NCBI GenBank assembly: GCA_039818985.1 | Contig: JBCBSU010000001.1 | Span: 2,196,367 to 2,260,366 of the forward strand | DNA: 64,000 nucleotides | DNA from: Pseudomonadota bacterium | GTDB lineage: Bacteria; Pseudomonadota; Alphaproteobacteria; Sphingomonadales; Sphingomonadaceae | Reading direction: 5' to 3' | Shown: positions 36,001-43,620 of the stretch, in pieces | Layout of the letters: each line of letters opens with the position of its first letter | Numbering within the stretch: the stretch's first letter is position 1 | Translations under genes and position numbers: made by a program | Notes under the pieces: generated by a model | The model's database searches: none | The model's input: only the letters and a program-made list of their open reading frames with translations | Told to the model about the DNA's origin: nothing

Positions 36001-39000
36001 GTAGCTGTTCCGCACGGCATAGCCTTCGGCGTCAACCGAAAGCGTCAGCCGGTCGAGCGCGTCATAATAGTTATGTGTAAGATTGCCATTGGCATCAGTG
36101 GTCTGAACGACATTGCCGTTATTGTCATAGGCAAACAGCGTCTCTGCCTCTTCTGTCAGACCGGACGCGGCCACCTGGCGGGTGACACGGTTCAGCCCGT
36201 CATATTCGAACAGGGTGATGACGCCATTGGCATCGGTCATCTGGGTGACATTGCCGGCATTGTCATAGGCATAAAGGACCGCAGTGCTGCCCGGACGGGT
36301 CTCGCTGATCATCCGGTCAAGGCTGTCATAGGCATAGCTGGTGACATTGCCATTGGCGTCCGTAAGCGTCAGCTGGTTGCCGCGCAAATCATAGCTGTAA
36401 AGCGTCTGGCCACCTTCGGCATCGGTCATGCCGGTGATCCGGCCCCAGGCATCATAGGCATAGCCGGTGACGCTGTCCTTGACCGCATCGGGGGTAATGG
36501 ACGGTGGTGTGCCGATAACCGCACCGCTGGTGGGGTTGAAGTGGCGCGTCATGGTCAGGACTTCGCCATGCACATTATAGCTGGTGGCGGTGGCAAAGCC
36601 TTCCGCGTCAACCATCAGCGTCACCCGGCCCAGTGCATCATGGTAATAGTGAGTCTCATTGGCCTCACCATCGATCGCCTGCACCATATTGCCGCGCGCA
36701 TCATAGCTGTAGCTGGTAGTGATCGTGGTGCTGGCATCAACCGAGCGGGTCTGGCCGATCTGCTCGCCACGGTGATTATAGACATAGCTGGTGACGCTGT
36801 CCTCAGCCGCTATAGCTGTCGGCGTCGGGGGGGCACCGACAGCCGCACCGCTGGTGGCGGTGGCATAGCGCGTCGTGCTGACCATCTCGCCAAAGCTGTT
36901 ATACGTCGTTGTCGTGGCATAGCCTTCGGCGTCGATGCTCAGCGTCACCCGGCCGCGATTATCGTAATAATAGAAGCTGCTATTGCCCTCGGGATCGACG
37001 GTTTTCACCAGATTGCCGATATGGTCATATTCATAAAGGGTGGTGATGATGTTGGTGCCGACTGTCGCGTCGGTGTCCTCCTCGACGCTGATGATCCGGC
37101 CAAGCGAGTCATGTGTGTAAGTGCTGATATTGCCGCGGGCATCGACCCGCTGGGTCACATTGTCGAAGGCATCATAGCTGGCCGAGACGGTGATCGCTTC
37201 CGGGTCACCATAGCCCCGGGTTTCGCTGAGCTGGCGCCCGAGCCGGTCATAGGTGTAAGTCGTCGTCACGGCGTCGCCGGTGCCGCTGGCATCGGTGCGG
37301 CTGACCAGATCGCCAAAGCCGTTATAGGCAAAGCTGGTGGTAACCGCTTCAGCCGTGCCCATAGCGCGCGTCTCGCTGATTAGCCGACCAGCCCCGTCAT
37401 AGGCATATTCGGTGATGCGCTCGAGCGAATTGCTCTGGCCGTCCACGGCGCCAAGCGCGGCGATTTCGCGCAGCAACTGACCCTGGCCGTCATAGATATA
37501 GCGCGTCACCATCCCGGTCGCGTCGGTGGTTTCGTACAGCTGGTTATCGGGCGTGTAGCTGAACAGCGTGCTGGTGTAGCTGGTACCGTTCAACAGCGCT
37601 TCGAGCGCAGCGATATCGGTGGTGTCGCTGACCGTCACCGCATCGTCCCAGCGACGGGTTTCGATCAGCTGGCCCTCGCTGTCATAGACATTCTCGCTGA
37701 CATAGCCTTCGCCATCGACGCTATAGCGCAGCTGGCTGCGATCATCATAATAGCTGCGCGTCGTGCGGTTGTCGGGGTCGTTCCGGTTCTGATTCGCCCA
37801 ACTGCCGATGGTGTAGACATTATCGGTTTCGGTTGGCTGCAGAGTATCTTCATAGACGGTCGCCTTTATCTCGCGTCCGAAGCTGTCATAGGCAAATGCT
37901 GTGACCGTGTTATCATTCACTGTATAGGCGAGCGTGCCGTCAGCGGCGTCGCGATAGGACCAGCTGGTGAGATTGTCCGGATCACCGGCAAGATTGTTTT
38001 GCGGATCGGCAACCATCGCCGCGATATTGTCAAAGCTATAGTCGTTGGAAGGATCGGGCAGCGGATTGGCGTAGCGGATGACACGTATCTGCTCGCCAGG
38101 AGAATTATAGACATATTCGGTGAGCTGGCCTTTATGATTGGCGGTGAACCGCAAACGGCCCAGGCCATCAAAGACCCGATGTTCGCGGCGATCCTCGGCC
38201 GGGTCGGCGAGACCGGTGAGCAGCGTGGCCAGTGTCCCGGCGGCGCGATCGGCGACATTGGTGGCATTGGCATAGGCAATGGTTTCCACAACCCGCCCGG
38301 CGGAATCATAGCGCATCTCGGTAAGATAGCCTTCGCCATCGAGGCTTGCGGTCAGACGCCCGTCAAGGTCGTAGAAACTGCGGCTGATGGCATCGACCGC
38401 CGCGTCTTCGACCATCACAACCGGCGCATCGGGCGCCGCAGCCTTGAGCCCGTCGAGCGCCGCCGCAGACAGCGCTTCGACATGGCTGACGGTGCGGATC
38501 AGTTCTCCAACGCCATTATAGGCGAATTCGCTCACCGATCCGGCGCTGTCGATGGTCTGGATCAACCGATCGGCGGCATCATAGACATTCCATAGCCATT
38601 GATCGGCGGCATCCGTCATCGGGCGTATGGTGTCGAGCGCCATGTCCACCGGCTCACCATTGCCGTTGACCAGCGAAGCCAGTGTCACCGCATCGAGACG
38701 ATTATGCCAATTGACTGTGGCGACCATGCGGCCCTGATTGTCATACCGATATTCGCTCATCGCACCATCGGCACTGACCATCGCCACCATGCGGCCAGCA
38801 TCATCGTAGAAGCGGTGGCTGTGGTGACCCAGCGTATCGGTCACCATGCGCAACCGGCCCAGATCGTCATAGGCATATTCCGTAGCCGGATCGGTCTGGG
38901 CCGTGCTCGACAGCACCTCGCTGATGAGTTCGCCCGCCAGGTTGAACGTCGCGGTGCGGGTCAGCCCGGTGGCCAATGTGGTGATGGTCTTGCTGGCGGC

Positions 39001-42000
39001 ATCGTCAAAGGTGATGCTGGTGTCATTATTGTTGAGATCATTCGACACGATGACGCGACCCAAACCGTCATAGACAAATGTCTCGGTGTTGGTGATCCCT
39101 ACAGTACGCCGCTCGAGCAGCTGACCGGCCTGGTCATAGGTATAATGGGTGGTCGAAGCGTCCACCCCGCTGGTCCAGTCGATATTGCCCTGACTATCGG
39201 CTTGGGCGAAATTGATGGTGCGGGTCAGATTGTCACGCAAATCGTAGAAATTGGCCAGGATATCGATCTGGCTGAGGTCGCCCTGACTGCCGCGCCAGGT
39301 CGTCATTTCGGCGAGACTGGGTGCCTCGTCCTCGGCCAGCGGTGTCCCGACATGGACATAGGGATGTTCGGGATAGACCGATATGATGCTGACCTGACCG
39401 GAACCGGTATAGCTATATTCGGTGACGGTGTTTTCGGGCGAAATCACGAACCGCAGATGGTTCTCGCCATCATAAACGAAGCGCGTTGTGGCGGGCTCGG
39501 CGGGCTGCAGGCTGCCGGCACCGTCCGGATCGGGGGTGCGATATACGGTTTCAGTGCGCAGTGCATTTGTCACCGCGTCATAGGTCCGCGCCACCGTATT
39601 GCCGAGCGGATCGCGGACAAGCGTGACATTGCCGTTGGCATCATGCTCATAGACCGTGGCCCGCCCGGTCTCGTCATAGAGGAAGCCTGCAGGTACGGTC
39701 TGGGACGGGCCGTTCAGTATCTCGTCGATGGTGAGATCGAGAGTGTCGTTGCCGTCGAGGATGGCTGCATTCGCGACAGAACGCACCTCGGGCTTATAGA
39801 TTGTCGTGTCGTAAGTCGCAGCAGTCGAAGCGATCGCAAAGAATTTGCTGCCGATAGTGGTGTCGGTCATCGTCGGATCCCAGCGATAGGATTTGACGTC
39901 GAGACCGGAGACCTTGTTACCGCTTTCGAGATCGTAGACGCCGCCATGAGTGCCGGCGGACGCGGTCGCTGTCTGGCTATCGTCGAGTATATAGGCAACA
40001 ACCTTGTACCACTTGCCGATAGTCAGCTTGCTGTCCTGGTCTGCGGTCGAAATTCTCAGAAAGGAAGGGAAGTTGGTGGCGATGCCATTGCTGTTGTCGA
40101 TGACCTGCGGCGATCCGTCATCGCTGTTCCCTGGTGTGAAGCTGAGTTCGTGGCCCGCAGGACCGGTCTTTTTGAAATAATAGGTGAATTCGTAACTCTT
40201 GTTCTTGTCGATATTGAATTGACCGGTTGTTGTACCTCCACCAGCCCCGGACCCATCCTGGCTGCCGAGCTTCAGACCCCAGCCAGCATCATGGCCAGCA
40301 ATGCCATAGGGTACATCGCCTTTTTCCCACTGGGTCTCTGTCAGATTGAAAGGTTGCCAGCTTGGGAGGCCATTCTGGGCTGGTGTGGTCGCCAGATCCG
40401 AGGGCCATGGGTCAGTGCCTATCTCGTCCTCTCCACGACCCGACGAGGCGAAAGACACAGGCGGGCCGTTCAGTATCTCGTCAACGGTTACATCGAGACT
40501 GTCGTTGCCATCGAGGATAGCCGCATCGGCAATGGCGCGGACTTCAGGTCTATAGAGGGTGGTGTCATAGGTGCCACTGGTCGGAGAGATCGTATAGAAC
40601 CGGCTGGTTGATGTCTGATTGTCGGAACCGGGGGTCCAGCGGAAAGACTTGAAATCGATGCCCTGAACCTTGGTGCCGGTCTCGAGATCATAGACGCCGC
40701 CATGCGTGCCATGGGATGCATTGGCAGCGTTCTTGCCCATGACATAGCCCACGGCCTTGTACCATTTGCCGCTCTGCAGTCCGTCCTGCTGCGCCTTGGT
40801 CAGCCGGCCAAATTGCGGGAAGGCGTTCACATTGCCATTGGTGTTATCGATGACAGACGCATGCCCCTGGGAAGAATAGCCAACGGAAAACTGCAGGTCG
40901 TGATCGGCAGGACCGGTTTTCTTGAAATAATAGGTAAATTCGTAGGACTGGTCCTCATCGACGGTGAAGCTGTTGGTGGCCGACCCACCGCCATTCCCCA
41001 TTTCCAGCGCCCAGCCAGCATCATGGCCGGTAACGCCATGCGGCACGTCGGACGCTTCCCACCGCGTTTCGGCAAGGTTGAAGGCCGACCAGCCGGGCAG
41101 TCCGGTTTGTGCCGCGGGCTGAGGGTCGGTAAAAGGGGGCCATGTGTCTGCAGTGCCGGTTGCATCGGCCCCACGCCCTGTAGAGGCGAAGCTGGCCCCT
41201 TCGGTCTCGATGGTGCGAATGACATTGCCATCGGCATCATATTCGAACTGCCGGACCTGCGACAGCTCTCCCGGAGTGGCAGGCGGCGCGATGATCTGGA
41301 GCAGCCTGCCATCATCGTCATAGGTCATGCTGGTGATGTTGCCCGCGGCATCGGTGATCACCGTCTCATTATTGGCCGTATCATAGGCGATGCTGGTAAG
41401 GCGGGTTTCGCCGCTGGCGACGGTCTGGGTCAGGCTGGTGACGCGATAATCGCCATCGATCAGGGCATAGGCGATATCCAGCTGTGACCCGTCAGTCTGG
41501 CTGATGCTGGCGACCCGGTTGCTGGTGCCGTCATAGCTGTAGCTGGTTTCGTAAACATTGCCGTCGGTCTTGACCGAATCTTCCGGCGACAGGTCGGTTA
41601 TTACCTTCTCCAGCCGGTCGCTGGCGTCATATTCATAATAGGTGCGGACCAGGCTTTCGGCCGCGCCGCCATTGGCATGGTCGCTGTAATAGGTGGTCAG
41701 TTCGGTAATGTTGCCATTGGCGTCATAGCCATATTCGACATAATCGCCGTCGGCGGTTGTGATGCGCTGCAGCTGGGTGCCACTATAGGTGAAGCTCAGG
41801 GTATTGCCGTCGGTGTCTTCGGCGCTGGTGATCCTGCCGCCATTGAGATTGTCATATTGCTCCTCGACCTGGCTGTCGCCATCGGTCCAGGTCCAGACGT
41901 CGCTGGCAAAGGTGATGGTGTCATGTGCGCCTGCACCGGCGGTCGAGACATAGGCCTGACGGCTATCGTCCCAGGCATATTCAATATCGCTGCCATCCGC

Positions 42001-42327
42001 ACCGGTACGGCGCACCGTACTGCCCACCGTATTGACCGTTCCGGTCAGCCCGTGAACCCGGCGTGACGTGCTCTGTTGCCAGTTGTCGCCATTGTCACCA
42101 TCCCATTGGCCTTGGCTGTTATAGGTACGCGATATGCCGAGATCGGGGCCGCGACCGACAAGAAACTCGTCGCGCCGGGTCACCAGCAAATTGCCATTGG
42201 CTGCGTTGAGAAACAGGTTTTCGCCAGCCCGTCCAAGGCCCGTCTGCCCCAAAAACCCGGCATTGCCCAGCAGCGCGCTGGATCCCGTTTCCATGCCTGT
42301 AGCCGAACCGGTAAAGATTGCCACCAT
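30010..42327 (-). CDS. Giant YD-repeat (Rhs-like) protein with LysM module, 3' end probably lost
   Basis: This 4105-codon frame encodes a secreted-shell type YD-repeat protein. The start at ATG 42327 (GAGGTGAT upstream) gives MVAIFTGSATG, then the NGNLLVTRRDEFLVGRGPDLGISRTYNS entry segment seen in sphingomonad relatives. Hundreds of residues of YD repeats (YDALGR, YDANGN types) follow, interrupted by two tandem 250-residue modules (39701-41193). Next come a Pro-Thr linker (31912-31992), a LysM domain (about 31278-31443) and a Gly/Ala-rich hydrophobic region with a self-repeated GVATG(I/L)Q..FSF motif. From 30663 down, the frame runs antisense through the DUF4136 gene, so the last 217 residues are probably not native. 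It may contribute to surface adhesion or contact-dependent competition; no intact toxin tip is recognisable. Confidence 0.85.
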   Translation of the reverse strand: MVAIFTGSATGMETGSSALLGNAGFLGQTGLGRAGENLFLNAANGNLLVTRRDEFLVGRGPDLGISRTYNSQGQWDGDNGDNWQQSTSRRVHGLTGTVNTVGSTVRRTGADGSDIEYAWDDSRQAYVSTAGAGAHDTITFASDVWTWTDGDSQVEEQYDNLNGGRITSAEDTDGNTLSFTYSGTQLQRITTADGDYVEYGYDANGNITELTTYYSDHANGGAAESLVRTYYEYDASDRLEKVITDLSPEDSVKTDGNVYETSYSYDGTSNRVASISQTDGSQLDIAYALIDGDYRVTSLTQTVASGETRLTSIAYDTANNETVITDAAGNITSMTYDDDGRLLQIIAPPATPGELSQVRQFEYDADGNVIRTIETEGASFASTGRGADATGTADTWPPFTDPQPAAQTGLPGWSAFNLAETRWEASDVPHGVTGHDAGWALEMGNGGGSATNSFTVDEDQSYEFTYYFKKTGPADHDLQFSVGYSSQGHASVIDNTNGNVNAFPQFGRLTKAQQDGLQSGKWYKAVGYVMGKNAANASHGTHGGVYDLETGTKVQGIDFKSFRWTPGSDNQTSTSRFYTISPTSGTYDTTLYRPEVRAIADAAILDGNDSLDVTVDEILNGPPVSFASSGRGEDEIGTDPWPSDLATTPAQNGLPSWQPFNLTETQWEKGDVPYGIAGHDAGWGLKLGSQDGSGAGGGTTTGQFNIDKNKSYEFTYYFKKTGPAGHELSFTPGNSDDGSPQVIDNSNGIATNFPSFLRISTADQDSKLTIGKWYKVVAYILDDSQTATASAGTHGGVYDLESGNKVSGLDVKSYRWDPTMTDTTIGSKFFAIASTAATYDTTIYKPEVRSVANAAILDGNDTLDLTIDEILNGPSQTVPAGFLYDETGRATVYEHDANGNVTLVRDPLGNTVARTYDAVTNALRTETVYRTPDPDGAGSLQPAEPATTRFVYDGENHLRFVISPENTVTEYSYTGSGQVSIISVYPEHPYVHVGTPLAEDEAPSLAEMTTWRGSQGDLSQIDILANFYDLRDNLTRTINFAQADSQGNIDWTSGVDASTTHYTYDQAGQLLERRTVGITNTETFVYDGLGRVIVSNDLNNNDTSITFDDAASKTITTLATGLTRTATFNLAGELISEVLSSTAQTDPATEYAYDDLGRLRMVTDTLGHHSHRFYDDAGRMVAMVSADGAMSEYRYDNQGRMVATVNWHNRLDAVTLASLVNGNGEPVDMALDTIRPMTDAADQWLWNVYDAADRLIQTIDSAGSVSEFAYNGVGELIRTVSHVEALSAAALDGLKAAAPDAPVVMVEDAAVDAISRSFYDLDGRLTASLDGEGYLTEMRYDSAGRVVETIAYANATNVADRAAGTLATLLTGLADPAEDRREHRVFDGLGRLRFTANHKGQLTEYVYNSPGEQIRVIRYANPLPDPSNDYSFDNIAAMVADPQNNLAGDPDNLTSWSYRDAADGTLAYTVNDNTVTAFAYDSFGREIKATVYEDTLQPTETDNVYTIGSWANQNRNDPDNRTTRSYYDDRSQLRYSVDGEGYVSENVYDSEGQLIETRRWDDAVTVSDTTDIAALEALLNGTSYTSTLFSYTPDNQLYETTDATGMVTRYIYDGQGQLLREIAALGAVDGQSNSLERITEYAYDGAGRLISETRAMGTAEAVTTSFAYNGFGDLVSRTDASGTGDAVTTTYTYDRLGRQLSETRGYGDPEAITVSASYDAFDNVTQRVDARGNISTYTHDSLGRIISVEEDTDATVGTNIITTLYEYDHIGNLVKTVDPEGNSSFYYYDNRGRVTLSIDAEGYATTTTYNSFGEMVSTTRYATATSGAAVGAPPTPTAIAAEDSVTSYVYNHRGEQIGQTRSVDASTTITTSYSYDARGNMVQAIDGEANETHYYHDALGRVTLMVDAEGFATATSYNVHGEVLTMTRHFNPTSGAVIGTPPSITPDAVKDSVTGYAYDAWGRITGMTDAEGGQTLYSYDLRGNQLTLTDANGNVTSYAYDSLDRMISETRPGSTAVLYAYDNAGNVTQMTDANGVITLFEYDGLNRVTRQVAASGLTEEAETLFAYDNNGNVVQTTDANGNLTHNYYDALDRLTLSVDAEGYAVRNSYSHLDAVESVIRYATAVDVATLTTATEPTITANATEDSTTQFTYDALGRLTGTTDAEGHGESYVLDANGNRVQITNRLGGVITNVYDGRNLLLSETLPMESRDSNGTLLASIVTNSFTYDANGNRLTMTEAAGLSEARTTSYAYDANKRLIETRGEAVDITDPATGAITTGHIPVEQVAYDANGNVIETIDAMDARTLSYYDARNRKIAEVNAVGTFTTWGYDDNGNVTSTRVYDDALMLPVNAGGTPPAPAPGATYRETLYSYDGRNLQTETRVANVQQGYLNGSNVYVHSIADIVTTNHYDANGNLIEVVDANGGHIFSYYDALDRRVAQVDQRQFLTEWTYDDAGNVLSEIRYATPLAATPDPAIRPTPVISADDRQTDYSYDRVGNRLSETRLGVAHASVNAAGVMSEATASATIAYSYNGLGQVTQKTQATGESISYAYDQTGRLTSAVTSAFADHTDTNVQQETVNRYDGLNNLVSTSINALGGTPGDARVTSYSYGAGGRLDSVTNAGGVQTSYAYDAAGRTVSETLGGLNRVTWTEYDALGRVVETRIGSGDVQGFVYNSHGEMTQRSLNSVVQDENVYDNAGRLVKSNAGDGVWRAFVHDANGQTTMTIVSRGTASLATDSQATLLAAVTSGSTALANLGDNDFAVIVSEYDARGQQVATHAPDIAIANGSNSGTVDIVITTRQAYNAFGEVESQTDGRNFTTTFAYNKMGRQISQTSNSVEITLANGIDQTGALTSYSYYDISGRAIASRDANGHLTTAHLLAHSGYEGSEAMITASFTPDGAVERRGYDVFGDARLLTDQVGRETEQIFDDLGRLTQVTKNSGFRHYYAYDEAGQQIEEWNDWSTAANKQTTSYDDQGRVTSVRAFGGDITNTSYVWDATIGDSGGWTQTVTHVAANNITAISEIDGFGRTHETTDLGGRVTSYSYNEAGQLASRSYTHATLGAFSHSYSYDALGQLVSENHNTLSATYRYDASGNRVYEGLTEVGTGADTLKNATATYDALGRLTEYHERGTAIIGAAKAPEATISYAYDANGNVRHTSTTHRIIDDQGAVAGPVHTRNSWFLYDAMNRVTTHDGELNGGQIVRGLQGVDITYNADGRRATSTQTGADLEISTDLWTWTPNNGGSVLFFNPAPGGGQPQEDLTDGTWTHYSQWGYTGTRQELFSYDDDGYLSQVHARQSTLSIVDGATALTFDHVNLSSQALQSEHSHDGLGRLTDQKDYNTGGHLAYHRLANYNAKGQLATDTVHNRRVENGTAVTYSATSTYDYGSTTGPDANYALGQVVSIVTDNSRSGGSGDQPKDTLTVHGYDWRDGAVQAWTSFDPDVAVTPTPTPTPTPTPTPTPTPTPTPTPTPPPGGGGNPEPDPITVVEQSGSGMTATSATTGDEHESLFSYDIAGNLTEVDIDDGNARTIAYVSDINGQILQRDQDDGDTLTGDPRDIWYRFGGGEMGHIGNNGTRNVDYAVSIRNREAGVEDGNFEFGATSGNPHADFAQGYAQINSYDGAGSSRSSYTVRAGDTLAGVARSLWGDAGLWYKLAEANPSAAAAGGSNGAGTLTPGAQLHIPAGVQRASFNASTIKAYNPAEALGDTAPTTPEPPKDRDNGCAVVGQIFLVAIAIAVTVVTAGKGAPIGKQIAAAALGSTVSQGVGVATGIQDRFSFRQVGLAALSAGVTGGIGPDGGIFKDGLFAGIKSNVVRTAATAATASVITQGVAVATGLQKSFSFAGVAGAALGAGLAVGVAERLNLGDLNAEGGQSARNIAGHTLAATGWLLRRKACEDVLHACIDGFARTAQLVAAQSLGAHPVPDRSAAADVIDIDGEAALGIVADDGFGGHAGVIGGEIAAAPAPVRPCAVKGVGHRDLADAGLVAGTDAVGYGKIGAGRVGDIAIAARFELGLDRAGDLLLLQRGDRIFAKGGIGVFTDPAKGAIAGKILRRVAVGNDPARGGTGGEAERQRNGDGGCKSSHIFSPLLTGSHNRSRLQRLYRP
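30076..30663 (+). CDS. DUF4136 family lipoprotein
   Basis: This 195-residue lipoprotein has a signal peptide ending at SLTAC (cysteine at about residue 19), followed by the DUF4136 domain: DFSGYRTFGWVGENPY, IKTELEARGYRYV, ADFAISYSVGARDKTSV and the C-terminal AIDTGVKNILAGFPPQ. GAGGAGAG lies before the ATG at 30076. It follows the efflux operon after 69 bases on the same strand. Its whole length is antisense to the last 217 codons of the YD-repeat frame. Codon-by-codon conservation with the family favours this strand as the real gene. Function is unknown. Confidence 0.85.
   Translation: MRRFASAIAIALALSLTACATTGRIITDSDPAQDFSGYRTFGWVGENPYTAFGEYPVSALQQQKITSAIKTELEARGYRYVTDTASADFAISYSVGARDKTSVSEVPVANPFYGTRANWRWGRGYFPAYYPSMATETVVSNYTEGSLSIDIYDVGRRAPVWHGVGTKRLSRDELSGSGEAIDTGVKNILAGFPPQ
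31278..31443 (-). other. LysM domain within the YD-repeat protein
   Basis: The segment from YTVRAGDTLAGVARSLWG to LTPGAQLHIPAG is a standard LysM peptidoglycan-binding module of about 50 residues. It lies after the Pro-Thr linker and before the hydrophobic C-terminal region. Confidence 0.85.
31912..31992 (-). repeat. Hexanucleotide minisatellite encoding a Pro-Thr linker
   Basis: A run of about 13 imperfect GGTGTC-type six-base units on the plus strand encodes alternating Pro-Thr on the minus strand. As an in-frame tandem repeat it can change length without breaking the frame. It separates the YD-repeat shell from the LysM end. Confidence 0.85.
39701..41193 (-). repeat. Two tandem 250-residue modules inside the YD-repeat protein
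   Basis: Module 1 (40456-41193) and module 2 (39701-40455) each start with SFAS(T/S)GRG, share DVP(H/Y)G(V/I)(T/A)GHDAGW, YEFTYYFKKTGPA and GTHGGVYDLE(T/S)G, and end with DEILNGP. They interrupt the YD repeats near the N-terminus. The composition (Trp, Tyr, Gly, Asp rich, beta-type) suggests a carbohydrate-binding-like fold, which is inference. Their similarity shows a recent internal duplication. Confidence 0.75.
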
Positions 42328-42583
42328 AGTGATCACCTCATTGCCATCCGCCGGCGCGGCCGACGCTGTGTTGAACCTGTGATCATTGGTCTGTGGATGT
42401 CGGAAAAAGTTTAGCCCAAAGCGCAAAGAATTTTCGAAACATGGTTAATTTTTGATTATATTCATATATTTTCCAGAGGGTTAAACCCTGTCCAGTGGCT
42501 GTTCCCTTTACTTTTTCGGTCAAGATAAAGGCAGCGAAAGGGGCTGTCGCCGCACCGGCGCGATCGACCAGAGGAAGCAGGGA
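42328..42583. promoter_or_regulatory. AT-rich divergent region before set 2 fliQ
   Basis: The 256 bases between the divergent YD-repeat and fliQ genes are clearly AT-richer than the surroundings (42430-42480). They contain a perfect inverted repeat AGGGTT-A-AACCCT at 42477-42489 that could be an operator. No sigma-54 or sigma-28 consensus was found, which fits control by the divergent set 2 sigma factor, but that is inference. Confidence 0.4.
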
Positions 42584-42862
42584 ATGACCGCTGATCGGGC
42601 GTTGAGTTTCATCAATGAACTGCTGTGGAACGCAGTCATAATCGGCGGTCCGATACTGGGCGCTATTTTGCTTGTCGGACTGCTGGTCAGCATCTTGCAG
42701 GTCGCGACGCAAATTCAGGAAATAACCCTTAGCTTCGTGCCCAAGCTGATAGTCGCCGCCGCGATCATGATCGCGCTGGGGCCGTGGATGGTCAGCCTGA
42801 TCACCCAGTTCGCAATCTCTATGTACATGACCATCCCGTCCATAGGCAGGCCAGGCCTGTGA
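42584..42862 (+). CDS. fliQ: Flagellar export gate protein FliQ, set 2
   Basis: FliQ (92 residues) has two hydrophobic helices (about 17-40 and 52-80) and the family linker QVATQIQEITLSFVPKL. GGAAGCAGGGA lies upstream of the ATG. It is the first gene of the fliQ-fliR-flhB-flhA-TPR run and overlaps fliR. The set 1 copy is at 15567-15839. Confidence 0.93.
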   Translation: MTADRALSFINELLWNAVIIGGPILGAILLVGLLVSILQVATQIQEITLSFVPKLIVAAAIMIALGPWMVSLITQFAISMYMTIPSIGRPGL

Positions 42863-43620
42863 TCGACCATTTCGAAAGCTGGGTGATGACGGTGTTGTTG
42901 CTTGGTCTGCGTATCGGGCCACTCTTCATCTTTGCGCCACCATTCACCCTGTTGCGCATTCCGGTCAGCGTTCGCCTCGTGCTCAGTCTGGCGATCAGCA
43001 TGTGGTTGACCGGACTGCATCCGCAAAACAGTTATCTCGCACCATTCGCAGAACACGGCATCCTGGCGACAGCTGCGGGTGAGCTTTTGCTCGGCGCATC
43101 CATAGCCCTGTCGTTTCAGGTTGTTTTTGCAGCGCTCTACACTGCGGGACGCACCATAGACGTACAGGCAGGTTTCGGCTTGGCGACGCTGATCGAACCG
43201 GCGACGCGCTCGCGCACCCCGCTTATAGGAACGCTGTTCGCCTATATTGCCGGGATTTTCTTCTTTACCATGAACGGACCGGTGGAGATGCTCGCCCTCT
43301 GGTCGGCATCACTGAACAATATCGCGCTTGGATCGGCCATACTTACAGCCGATCCCGGTCTGTTGATGGGCCATATCGCGACCAGCTTCACCATCGCCTT
43401 TGGATTGGCCGCCGTGGTTCTGTTGGCGCTTTTCCTTACCGACATGACGGTTGCAGCAATGGCCAAGACCCTGCCGCAAATGCATGTCATGCTGCTCGGT
43501 TTCCAGATCAAGGCAATGCTGCTGCTGATCATGCTGCCGATCAGCATTACCTCCGGTGCGACGCTGTTCCTCAGATTGATCCGGCTGGCGCTGGACAATG
43601 CCGGCATGGTGGTACGCTGA
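42859..43620 (+). CDS. fliR: Flagellar export gate protein FliR, set 2
   Basis: FliR (253 residues) shows multiple membrane segments, with GLRIGPLFIFAPPFTLLRIPVSVRL near the N-terminus and GFGLATLIEPATRSRTPLIGTLFAY as the conserved centre. I chose the GTG at 42859, which overlaps the fliQ stop by four bases (GTGA); ATG 42886 is an alternative. The frame itself opens inside fliQ at 42784. It ends in TGATG shared with flhB. Confidence 0.92.
   Translation: MIDHFESWVMTVLLLGLRIGPLFIFAPPFTLLRIPVSVRLVLSLAISMWLTGLHPQNSYLAPFAEHGILATAAGELLLGASIALSFQVVFAALYTAGRTIDVQAGFGLATLIEPATRSRTPLIGTLFAYIAGIFFFTMNGPVEMLALWSASLNNIALGSAILTADPGLLMGHIATSFTIAFGLAAVVLLALFLTDMTVAAMAKTLPQMHVMLLGFQIKAMLLLIMLPISITSGATLFLRLIRLALDNAGMVVR

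Noticed and set aside
30700-42300. Apparent direct repeats that might suggest a CRISPR array
   Set aside because: The repeats are degenerate, in frame and encode YD motifs; there are no constant-length spacers and no cas genes.
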